Below are positions 1 to 11,900 of a DNA stretch of 64,000 nucleotides, in pieces. Under the pieces are notes generated by a model. The model was not told where the DNA came from, ran no database searches, and saw only the letters and a list, made by a program, of their open reading frames with translations. The stretch lies in contig OY740768.1 of assembly GCA_963513935.1 (NCBI GenBank), positions 42,960,368 to 43,024,367 on the forward strand, read 5' to 3'. The position numbers were made by a program, and so were the translations under genes. This DNA comes from Aphrophora alni (lineage: Eukaryota; Arthropoda; Insecta; Hemiptera; Aphrophoridae). Position 1 is the stretch's first letter. Each line of letters starts with the position of its first letter.

Positions 1-936
1 ATCCAGACCTCGTCCAACCGGATGTCCGGATTATCCGGATCGATCCGGAACAAAAGATAAAAAATTTAATTTTACTCAAGGATAAAATAAAGCAAAAGCT
101 AAAGTTTCAAAATATTTTAATAATTATTTTGAATAATATTTTTAATAATATTTATAATGTTTTGAAACTTTAAGCTTTTGCTTTATTTCCCTTGAATATG
201 GAGTTTCAACAAGGAATATCTGCTATTACATTAATGTTGATAAAAACGTGATTTCCTCAACACTACAGTGTCGCCTTGAGGTATTAGGGCAGGTTGTTGA
301 TGCACTGGGAAGAGAAAGTGGAGGAGCAATGACCTCTGTGTCACCATCCCCCTACCCCGACGCGGCATGACAGTGACCTTGTCTATTGACTACGCCGGCG
401 GGTAGTCTGTCACGTGCTAGCGACTGGAATACATCATTACCATATCGTGCTGTGCAGTGCTTAGTTTCTTTACATTTTTGATCGGATACGGTTAATAGTA
501 TTATATTCGTGTGTTAGCGTTTGTGCATGGAAATGGCGATGAAACGAAAACGTAATGTGCTTACAATGGCCCAAAAGTTAGACACATTGAATCGTATAGA
601 CAGGGCCATATTGAAACGTCACACCAAATTAAAACAGAGGAAGATAAATGACTTTTTTGTAAATAACAACCAAACCCTGTGTAAATTAAAAGCATGTGTA
701 AATATTTCAGGTGTGTAAATAAAATGTTTTTCGTGATTTACAGTACATTGTGTAATTTCGTGTATTGTGTAAATTGAATGACTGTGTAAATATTGTGTTT
801 TTTCATGACTTATAAATGGTAAGTTATCATTTTATATTTTGTTTTATTTATCTTTCTATAATTTTGGATTATCCGGATTTTTGATTAACCAGATCACTTC
901 CGGTCTCAATTAGTTCCGATAAACGAGGTTGTACTG
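1..936 (+). mobile_element. pogo/Tigger-like non-autonomous element, copy 1 (left end cut by window)
   Basis: The right end is the reverse complement of CAGTACAACCTCGTTTATC, ending at 936 and followed by TA, as expected for pogo/Tc1-mariner elements with TA duplication. The left terminal repeat is almost complete; only about 20 bases are outside the window. The sequence matches the reverse complement of 41160-42106 along its length, which defines the family. Bases 77-194 form a long AT-rich hairpin with arms of about 35 nt. The only coding remnant is the short reading frame at 527-718. Confidence 0.85.
527..718 (+). pseudogene. pogo-like transposase remnant: psq-type HTH start joined to a PIP-box-like tail
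   Basis: From the ATG at 527 it reads KRKRNVLTMAQKLDTLNRID, which resembles the start of the psq/CENPB-type helix-turn-helix of Tigger/pogo transposases. This is followed almost at once by KLKQRKINDFF. QRKINDFF fits the PCNA-interacting consensus Q-x-x-I-x-x-F-F; pogo transposases are known to carry a C-terminal PCNA-binding motif. The whole DDE core is missing, so this looks like an internal deletion joining both ends of the gene. The second copy (41430-41564) keeps the same two pieces. Confidence 0.65.
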
Positions 937-1180
937 TACTGACTATAGATATTGAACTTCCATATGTTACAAAGGGTTATCTGCAAATGTAGTTTTTGTT
1001 TCTTCAAGAATGTCTTTTATCATTTTAAACATAAATACACAACAATAAATTGGTAATAAGGTAAAAGATTTTTTTGTAATTTATGAAAATTTCATCATTC
1101 AGATTAATTGTAGGCATATTCGGTCTTTATATATATTTTAATTTTCATCAGTAGCCTATTTAGATATATTGCTGTACAGA

Positions 1181-1288
1181 TAGAGTATTTTGTATTGTTT
1201 ATCACAAAATCAACATTTTTTTTTTTTTTTTGGTAATTTTTTTTTAATTGTTAAAGAGTATTTTGTATTGTTTATCACAAAATCAACA
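1181..1288 (+). repeat. short direct duplication upstream of MMS19 exon
   Basis: The block beginning agagtattttgtattgttta occurs at about 1181-1214 and again at about 1255-1288, separated by poly(T). It is a local duplication about 110-200 bases upstream of the exon at 1396. Confidence 0.75.
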
Positions 1289-1395
1289 ATTTATTTGTAA
1301 ATATATATATTTTTTAATTGTTAAATTTTGTTACATAAAAGAGATATAAAATTGTGGATCACAATTTTAGGTATTTTTATCGTTATATGTTCCAG

Positions 1396-1588
1396 ATTGA
1401 TGGCTTTAAAGTATGGGAGGCTACCAGTCTATCATCACATCTAACTGATCTTTGGCTTTACTTCAAGAAGGAATTATTACCATGCTCTGATGAACAGTTT
1501 TATAAACTAGCTATTTCCGCTCTTACTGCTCTTCTTCAACGCTTGAATAAAGTTGATTTAATAAACGTTGTAGAAGACATATTAGCAA
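1396..1588 (+). CDS. MMS19: MMS19 exon (window exon 1)
   Basis: It encodes IDGFKVWEAT... then LTDLWLYFKKEL and LINVVEDILA, which match the MMS19 segment around SLWASIRREVF, near the end of the N-terminal domain. The acceptor is the tccag ending at 1395; the donor is gtatgg at 1589. It enters at a codon boundary and leaves in phase 1. A second acceptor, tttag ending at 1370, is open in the same frame and would add about eight residues, so the exact 5' edge is uncertain. Confidence 0.82.
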
Positions 1589-4500
1589 GTATGGTTTTAT
1601 TTATTGCTTTTTAAAGTTATGTGTATTAAGATCTTATATTATTAAAGTAAGAGGATGGTGCGGGAACATTTATGTGTGATGTTTGTCTGTGTAAGTACCA
1701 TTTTATGACTTAGGTCAATTTTAACTGAATTAAAAGAAACTTGGCATCATTCATCCTACCAATCAGGCTAACTTTTTTGGTTAACAACAACATTGCATTT
1801 AAATTAAATCAACTTGTATGAGGGATTTCCAGAAAGCAAGTTCTGTTTAAAGTATTTCCAATGCAGCACTGTTGATTTGTTGGCAAACCATTTTCAGATA
1901 TTTGAACAGTGAGTGTACATTGTGGTGTGTTTTCAAATTGTTCAAGAAAATCAACATGTCCACCACATGTAAGGGTCTGTGATATTTTCTTGAATATGAG
2001 TAACAATAAGCTGGTTTAAATTCACTGTGAAATTTGTGACTTTTATAGATAACATGCAATGAGTGGTTCAGTAGGACAGAGATAGGTAAATTTTATAATA
2101 AAGAAAACGATAATATGCACGATGATGAACAGATCGGGCAACTGTCTTTGTTATAATGAAGATTTGGTACGAGTAGTTGAAGAAATGATTAGAGAGAATA
2201 GATAATTTACCGTTCGTTCACTTTTCCTGTGTTTTACACAAATTGCACATTAAATTTTTCATCAAATTGTGTCTGAGAAACTTTATATCAGAAATTATAT
2301 GCATTCTGAATTCTGAAGATGAGATCAACACAAAATAAAATTGCAACCTTTCTGATATAAAGAACAAGGTGAAGAATTCTTGAGACGTATTGTTAATGGT
2401 AATGAAACATAGGTGTTACACATAAAATCTGAATCAAGATGACAGTCGATGAAGTGAAAGCACAATTTATTGCCATCAAGCACAAAATTTAATCAGATGT
2501 TTTCCATTCGGAAAGCTATATGCAGTATTTTGGTATATACAAGGTGTTCTGTTTTTTACCTCATGGCAATCATTACAGGTATCTATTGTGAAACACTTTA
2601 GAAATTTTAAATGCTCGCCCACATACTCCTTTTTGTAAGATCTCATGACTTTCAGTTGAGAATATTTCCATCTTTCCAGCCTTTACCTTGCACCAAGGAA
2701 TTTTCTTGAGTTCCAGCATGAAATTCTTCCTTACTCGACAGTAGTTCCATGAAGATGAGGATGTATAATGTAGTTTTTGTATCACAGACATCATTTATTT
2801 ATGATAAGGTGATACAACACTGCCATGAGACAAGTGCCTCAATATTGGTGGATACAATGTTGAAAAGTAATTTAAAGTCTGTAGATCAAATAGGAAAGAA
2901 ATGGTTTAGAAGTACATAACTAATTTCTCATAATAATACATTTAAACTTACTTTTTGGATATCTCTCGTCGCCCAGTGCCGATATGCAATTTTCAGTTGT
3001 TCAACAGTTTTGTTGCATAAATATTACCAAACGTTTGAGTGACAGAGCGTATTTTATCCTACTGGGTATCCAAAAAACCCTGGAATGATTTAATAACTTT
3101 TTAACTGAAATTTTACAAGTTTTATCTGATCTAAAAAAAACATTTTTTATCATATGAAGTTAATTCACTTCTCCTTTCATAATGGAGTTATTGAGGGGGG
3201 AGGCTGTAAATAAATTAAAAAATATAAACAACCATTTAGAGATATCTAATTTTAAAAGTCTTGTTTAGGAAAAAAAAAACTCCAGAAGTTGATATCTTAC
3301 TCTAATAAAAATAGTAGTCATTGAAATTTCCAAAAAGGCCAACTTACTTCAGATTTTTACTTCAAAGAAGATAATAAAAAATAAAGTATGCAGCAATTTC
3401 TTTACCAATTTGAATAAACTTTATTCAAGGAAATTACTATTTAATATTTCAGGGATAACATTTTCAGGAACAGGATGTACCAAAATTTGAAAAATAATAA
3501 TTTAACAGAGTGCAATTAATTGATTGCATCTAAATCCAATTATATAGTAACGAATAACTGAAATCTAACCTGAAATTTTGACAGCAATTTGTTTATTGTT
3601 TTCGCTCCTTAGTTTGATAGTTCCCAATCTGTAATAGGCTCTGCAACATGTAACATGTTTTCCCTCAGTATTTACAGGCTTCTTCTGTTATTTGATTTTC
3701 AGTTATTTTACTATTTGGTTTTATAACCCTTTCTTTTTGATTATAAAAGGCTATTAATTAATCCTGATTCTTTATATACATATACATATACATTACTATA
3801 TATTACATATACATCATTACATATACTATTCAAAGGTAATATGCTATATATATTACCTTTGAATAGTAAAACCAACAGATATTTGACACATTAAACACAA
3901 CCCTGTAGCTTGAAAGGGTTAGAACTGAACTATTAAATAGTAATCCCCTTTATTAAAGATCATCAAAAATCAACAGTATAACAAACACACAGAACACAAT
4001 TCTCATAAAAAATACGCCTAAGTATCAGACGCGTTTCAACGACAAGGTCGTCCTCTTCAGTGATACATCAGCTACACCAACCAAACCACAACTGAATCTA
4101 ACGTTGCGCCGAACCCCATATTTAAACAAACTTAAGAGGGCGTGGCTTATTATTTTACACTGCCAAGGCGATAGTACGCACCACGTGTCAATTTTAGATT
4201 TAACATATAGCTAATACAAAATAATCGAACTAACCCTACATTTAACATTATACATTACATTTTACATTGATATAGAAATCTGTATAGGTCCCAGTTCATT
4301 ATTTACAATTATGTCCTGGTACTTATTAATATAAAAAGTCTATACATTTATACAAAATTAAGGGGGCCGTGGCTTATTATTTTACACTGCCAAGGCCTAC
4401 ACTGTCAGTTTAACTACCTAAGATTTAACATACAGCTAAAACAAGATAATCGAACCAACCCAACATTTAACATTATATATTATATTTTACATTAATATAG

Positions 4501-5868
4501 AATTTTGTATAGGTCCTGGTTCATTATTTACAATTACGTTTTGGTGCCTATTAATATAAAAAGTTTCCCAAGCATCCATAGTATTTAATTTTGTAACATT
4601 CTTTAACAATATGGAACTTTCTTTTTTGAAATAATGCCCTTCATCTAAACAATGTTTAGCCATAGCAGATTTATCAGGCCTATTATATTTTAAATGAAAT
4701 ATTAAAGAAAGAAAATTCAGTAAAGAAATTGCTTGCATATGATCAGTTTTTTTGATTAAACAAAATTTAAAAAATGAGATATCATTTGACGAATGATTAC
4801 ATTTTAAAATTTAATTTACCCTACTAAATATCATTTTGAAGGGAGGGGTGAATTAGTTCATATGCTAAATATAACACCACAAAACATTTTAATATTTTAG
4901 TTTTCAATTATTCTATTTTAATAGTTATTTAACCATTTTGGAATCTTATGTACATTTAATATGTATACCAAATATGTATTTTTCTGGTATATTATTGCAA
5001 TTAATATAACATTAATCCAATTAATTAAATTAAATGTAGCATAGATGATATCACAATTTAAAAAAATGAGAGATAATAATTTGTAATGATTCTCTGTTAC
5101 AGGTTGTGAAGGTTTATTATCTGATATTCATTTGAGTTTATTCATTCCTGCAGTCAATTTACTTTTAGTCACAGCACAGGCTACTAAGACTACTTGCAGA
5201 ATTGTTGCTTCTAAAGTTTGTATAGCTAAATATCTTTTACATTACAGTTTTAATTATTCATTAAATTTGAAATATCCTATCTGAACTGAATTTGAACCAA
5301 ACTATTATTTTGATTCTGAACAAAACTTTTCTTCCTAAAGTAGAAACCAAACTAAACTGAAAAATCTGAATCAAATATACTTGAAAAATCTAAACCTTGT
5401 TAGTATCGGTGAACAATTTGTTTTTACAGCTTTGTAAATCGCTTAATTTTTATTCCCTCAATTCCAAGTTGTGTGCACTTCTAATTAACTTGTTTTTGTT
5501 CACAGTTACCTCTCTATTTTATATTCAGTTTTGTTAGTATATTACTGTTTCTCAAATGTTTATTGATTTTGTGCAGTTAAATGATATTGGAGGAGCACTA
5601 TTATTATGTTCTCAAAGTTAATGGGGGTGTGAAGGGCATCATGGTTATGGAGAGTTGGCGAGAATCAAATTTATACAAGGGTGAAAAGAGTTTTGAATTA
5701 CAAAAATCATAATATTTGGAAATGATGTTATATTGGGTGATTAAGATTTTAAATTTTGATGTTGTAAGGTTCAAACTTTGGTTAAAAATACAAACTTTGC
5801 TATCGAAAACTACATAACTTTTTAGAACCTTAATCAGTTAATTGAAAGATAACTAAGCTTTTATCATA

Positions 5869-5915
<47 letters not shown>

Positions 5916-8900
5916 AAAATTCAACCAAAGTAAACATGTTTAGTTCAATTTAAATTTCATATTTTTGTGTACCTTTAGATATATTTAAATTGAAATTATA
6001 GAATAAAAAAATGTAGGAAGCCAGCACATGACTTGAACTGATAGGATAATGTTGCAGTGAAAGCTCGATATAATGAGAACTGATAAAGTAAGAAAATCTG
6101 CCTATTTGAGATTGGAAATAAAACATAAGAGCTATTTATCTCTAGTCGGTCTTCTTATGAGATAAAAAGATTTGATAGAATAAAACTAGAATGTAAGTAG
6201 TATGTTTATTTATTCAATCAAATTGATTAAATGAACAAACTATTTGTGAGAAATTGTGTTCAAGTTTTATTCTATCAAGTATACTATTATTTAGTGATAA
6301 TGTTGTATAGACAAATGTTGTCTAGACAATTATTTTGTCTCATTGTTTTTTTAAAGTTAGTAATATTCCTACTGAATGTGAATTATTTATTATTTACAAA
6401 ATTAATTGAATTGGATGATTTTAAAAATCTGAGCTAAAACAGAAAATAGATTAAAATTGGCTACACAATATTAGATCAAGGCTGATAATATTTTGCTTAT
6501 AAAACTAAAATAGAAGAAACAAATTTTAAATGGCAAAATATAAAAAAGTAAGCTACAAGACATTTTAATACACAATCTACATAGACAACCGCCCACAACA
6601 AACTTATAAATTATGAATCAAGCATATTACCAGTTCTTAACATAAAGAATGGCAAAAATGCCGTAAATGAACAGTCATTATTTAGGTCTTAATATGTCCA
6701 TGTCTTAGTTAATATATCAATAAGATGGGACAATAAAATTTTATTAAAATGTGAAGGTAAAAACCTAATCCAACTTTAACCCTCCAACTGGTTTGTATAC
6801 CACAAACTCCTGTCCTGTGCAGCGGTAATCACTTTTTTTTTTTTTTTAATTCAACATTTACCTTAGTAAATATCATTTTGCAATAATTTATATACTGTTG
6901 TAAAGCTTAGGTTCCAAACATTAATATTTATACAACCAAAAATCCATAAAACTTTATAAATAATAATTAATTCATTGGTAAAGTTTGTGTATTTCGCAAC
7001 ACGGCAACATTCTTAGCGGTAAAACATATAATTATACCATTCTCTTTTCTAATTTGCACATGTCAATATTTCTGTTCAACTAATTTACAGTAACAGTATT
7101 GTATAGAAGATTTCTTAATCTTTCAATCTGTGATTTTCTAAATAGTTATAACTGTTATAGTTTAGGACCTATAAAAATTATACAAAATCAAGAATTTATA
7201 ACAAGTTTTCTCACCCTAAAAATCACATAATTTTCAATTCAACTTATAGCGTAGTAAAAACTATTGTATCAGAATAATTTATATATTATTATAAAGCACA
7301 CGTTTCAACCTTTGATACTAAATGTCATAAGACGGAGAGTAAAAATGCAAGTATTCAATTAATTTGGTGTGTTTTGCCACTAGGGAGTAGCACATGACGG
7401 AACGTTATAATACAAGAAAGTACAACCTTATTGCTCAAATATTTATAGTATTTTTCTTTCTCTTTCGAACCACATATTCAAAATTTTTGTAGTTCTCATA
7501 GTTTATCAGCTATATACATTGTACGAAGTGTTATAAAGATGAGTTGATCCCGTTTCTGATTTTTAGTCTCTAATGAACTGTGAAGAATTGATCTTTTACA
7601 TTGATATCTTTTTGTAGTTCTCATAGTTTATCAGCTATATACATTGTACGAAGTGTTATAAAGATGAGTTGATCCCGTTTCTGATTTTTAGTCTCTAATG
7701 AACTGTGAAGAATTGATCTTTTACATTGATATCTTTTTGTAGTTCTCATAGTTTATCAGCTATATACATTGTACAAAGTGTTATAAAGATGAGTTGATCC
7801 CGTTTCTGATTTTTAGTCTCTAATGAACTTTGAAGAATTAATCTTTTACATTGATATCTTTTTGTAGTTCTCATAGTTTATCAGCTATATACATTGTACG
7901 AAGTGTTATAAAGATGAGTTGATCCCGTTTCTGATTTTTAGTCTCTAATGAACTGTGAAGAATTGATCTTTTACCTTGATATCTTTTTGTAGTTCTCATA
8001 GTTTATCAGCTATATACATTGTACAAAGTGTTATAAAGATGAGTTGATCCCGTTTCTGATTTTTAGTCTCTAATGAACTGTGAAGAATTGATCTTTTACA
8101 TTGATATCTTTTTGTAGTTCTCATAGTTTATCAGCTATATACATTGTACGAAGTGTTATAAAGATGAGTTGATCCCGTTTCTGATTTTTAGTCTCTAATG
8201 AACTGTGAAGAATTGATCTTTTACATTGATATCTTTTTGTAGTTCTCATAGTTTATCAGCTATATACATTGTACAAAGTGTTATAAAGATGAGTTGATCC
8301 CGTTTCTGATTTTTAGTCTCTAATGAACTGTGAAGAATTGATCTTTTACATTGATATCTTTTTGTAGTTCTCATAGTTTATCAGCTATATACATTGTACA
8401 AAGTGTTATAAAGATGAGTTGATCCCGTTTCTGATTTTTAGTCACTAATGAACTGTGAAGAATTGATCTTTTACATTGATATCTTTTTGTAGTTCTCATA
8501 GTTTATCAGCTATATACATTGTACGAAGTGTTATAAAGACAAGTTGATCCCGTTTCTGATTTTTAGTCTCTAATGAACTGTGAAGAATTGATCTTTTACA
8601 TTGATATCTTTTTGTAGTTCTCATAGTTTATCAGCTATATACATTGTACGAAGTGTTATAAAGATGAGTTGATCCCGTTTCTGATTTTTAGTCTCTAATG
8701 AACTGTGAAGAATTGATCTTTTACATTGATATCTTTTTGTAGTTCTCATAGTTTATCAGCTATATACATTGTACGAAGTGTTATAAAGATGAGTTGATCC
8801 CGTTTCTGATTTTTAGTCTCTAATGAACTGTGAAGAATTGATCTTTTACATTGATATCTTTTTGTAGTTCTCATAGTTTATCAGCTATATACATTGTACG

Positions 8901-11900
8901 AAGTGTTATAAAGATGAGTTGATCCCGTTTCTGATTTTTAGTCTCTAATGAACTTTGAAGAATTGATCTTTTACATTGATATCTTTTTGTAGTTCTCATA
9001 GTTTATCAGCTATATACATTGTACAAAGTGTTATAAAGATGAGTTGATCCCGTTTCTGATTTTTAGTCTCTAATGAACTTTGAAGAATTGATCTTTTACA
9101 TTGATATCTTTTTGTAGTTCTCATAGTTTATCAGCTATATACATTGTACAAAGTGTTATAAAGATGAGTTGATCCCGTTTCTGATTTTTAGTCTCTAATG
9201 AACTGTGAAGAATTGATCTTTTACATTGATATCTTTTTGTAGTTCTCATAGTTTATCAGCTATATACATTGTACGAAGTGTTATAAAGATGAGTTGATCC
9301 CGTTTCTGATTTTTAGTCTCTAATGAACTGTGAAGAATTGATCTTTTACATTGATATCTTTTTGTAGTTCTCATAGTTTATCAGCTATATACATTGTACA
9401 AAGTGTTATAAAGATGAGTTGATCCCGTTTCTGATTTTTAGTCTCTAATGAACTGTGAAGAATTGATCTTTTACATTGATATCTTTTTGTAGTTCTCATA
9501 GTTTATCAGCTATATACATTGTACGAAGTGTTATAAAGACAAGTTGATCCCGTTTCTGATTTTTAGTCTCTAATGAACTGTGAAGAATTGATCTTTTACA
9601 TTGATATCTTTTTGTAGTTCTCATAGTTTATCAGCTATATACATTGTACGAAGTGTTATAAAGATGAGTTGATCCCGTTTCTGATTTTTAGTCTCTAATG
9701 AACTGTGAAGAATTGATCTTTTACATTGATATCTTTTTGTAGTTCTCATAGTTTATCAGCTATATACATTGTACGAAGTGTTATAAAGATGAGTTGATCC
9801 CGTTTCTGATTTTTAGTCTCTAATGAACTGTGAAGAATTGATCTTTTACATTGATATCTTTTTGTAGTTCTCATAGTTTATCAGCTATATACATTGTACG
9901 AAGTGTTATAAAGATGAGTTGATCCCGTTTCTGATTTTTAGTCTCTAATGAACTTTGAAGAATTGATCTTTTACATTGATATCTTTTTGTAGTTCTCATA
10001 GTTTATCAGCTATATACATTGTACAAAGTGTTATAAAGATGAGTTGATCCCGTTTCTGATTTTTAGTCTCTAATGAACTGTGAAGAATTGATCTTTTACA
10101 TTGATATCTTTTTGTAGTTCTCATAGTTTATCAGCTATATACATTGTACAAAGTGTTATAAAGATGAGTTGATCCCGTTTCTGATTTTTAGTCTCTAATG
10201 AACTGTGAAGAATTGATCTTTTACATTGATATCTTTTTGTAGTTCTCATAGTTTATCAGCTATATACATTGTACGAAGTGTTATAAAGACAAGTTGATCC
10301 CGTTTCTGATTTTTAGTCTCTAATGAACTGTGAAGAATTGATCTTTTACATTGATATCTTTTTGTAGTTCTCATAGTTTATCAGCTATATACATTGTACG
10401 AAGTGTTATAAAGATGAGTTGATCCCGTTTCTGATTTTTAGTCTCTAATGAACTGTAAAGAATTGATCTTTTACATTGATATCTTTTTGTAGTTCTCATA
10501 GTTTATCAGCTATATACATTGTACGAAGTGTTATAAAGATGAGTTGATCCCGTTTCTGATTTTTAGTCTCTAATGAACTGTAAAGAATTGATCTTTTACA
10601 TTGATATCTTTTTGTAGTTCTCATAGTTTATCAGCTATATACATTGTACAAAGTGTTATAAAGATGAGTTGATCCCGTTTCTGATTTTTAGTCTCTAATG
10701 AACTGTAAAGAATGGATCTTTTACATTGATATCTTTTTGTAGTTCTCATAGTTTATCAGCTATATACATTGTACGAAGTGTTATAAAGATGAGTTGATCC
10801 CGTTTCTGATTTTTAGTCTCTAATGAACTGTGAAGAATTGATCTTTTACATTGATATCTTTTTGTAGTTCTCATAGTTTATCAGCTATATACATTGTACG
10901 AAGTGTTATAAAGATGAGCTGATCCCGTTTCTGATTTTTAGTCTCTAATGAACTGTAAAGAATTGATCTTTTACATTGATATCTTTTTGACACGGTCTTT
11001 ATATTTTTGGAAAGAAGATTTACAGATCTGTCGAATGTTTTATTCCATTCCACTGTTCTACTAATATTATTTGGAACAGGATGTATAAACCACTGTCTGG
11101 AATAATAAAGTGGCTGGTGACTGTCCATTGTCAATCTATGTTGTATAATACTAACTAATGTTGCGCTTTCCGATCTTTTAGTGCGTAGTACAGTTTAGTG
11201 TGATAGGAATTATTGTTTTGAGTTTTTTGCTTTATACTTTATTGTGAATTATTTATTATGTTTTGTTGATACGTGTTGATACAGATTTATCTTCACAACT
11301 ATTAAAAGCGTTTGAATAGTATAAACAAATATTTATGCAAGTTTGTTGATGATTTTTAAGTTTAAATTTTTGTGACAAATACAACTTTTATTATTCTTGA
11401 TTTGTTTTTTTTTTCCATAAAAAAAAATTGATTTTTCAACATGTACCTTTTATAAATCGATTAATTTTTTTTATCATCGTTTATTCAAAACTACATATCA
11501 AACTTTTGTATATGTTGAAAAAAATTTCAAAAAATTGTTGTGTAGTTTATAATTCCTGACATACTAACTCAAAAATTTATAATATCTAAAAATTTTGTCA
11601 TTACACACATAAATGTTATGCACCTTTCTGAGAAAAAGATATAACAAGTAGTTTTCCCCATAATATTACTATTGTTAGTGAATTTTTCTAAATAGACCTA
11701 ACTTTTTAACCTTTTTTTCTACTTTTTACATAAAAATTTATTTTTTGTAATGAAAATTTTATAAATTAATTTTTGTTAATCAATAGTTGTTATTCACAAC
11801 TACATTATAAAACTTTTGTATATCTTGAAAATAATTTGTTGTATGGTTTGTTTATATATGTTTTTCTGTGGCATTTTCACTTTATTTTTTGCACATTTTT

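Larger units (their letters stand above)
3990..4740 (-). mobile_element. Penelope-like element, truncated 3' part
   Basis: The minus strand encodes the end of a GIY-YIG-type Penelope-like protein (4487-4738). It then runs left through two tandem copies of a block of about 225 bp (4131-4346 and 4358-4570) to a hammerhead-shaped motif at 4022-4066. Coding end, duplicated terminal block and hammerhead together are the known layout of Penelope-like retroelements with terminal pLTRs. The reverse transcriptase core is absent. Left boundary approximate. Confidence 0.75.

Noticed and set aside
5216..5219. Alternative donor at 5220 for MMS19 exon 2
   Set aside because: It would leave phase 1 and bring a stop in the next exon, whereas the donor at 5216 joins in phase 0.
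5870..5913. Poly(A) run as evidence of a retroposon insertion
   Set aside because: No flanking target duplication and no recognisable body; treated as a simple repeat.
7484..10989. Possible CRISPR-like array because of regular spacing
   Set aside because: The whole 125-bp unit repeats without unique spacers and the context is a eukaryotic intron; it is a satellite.
10871..11134. 87-codon minus-strand frame
   Set aside because: It starts outside and runs into the 125-bp satellite, so it is a repeat artefact.
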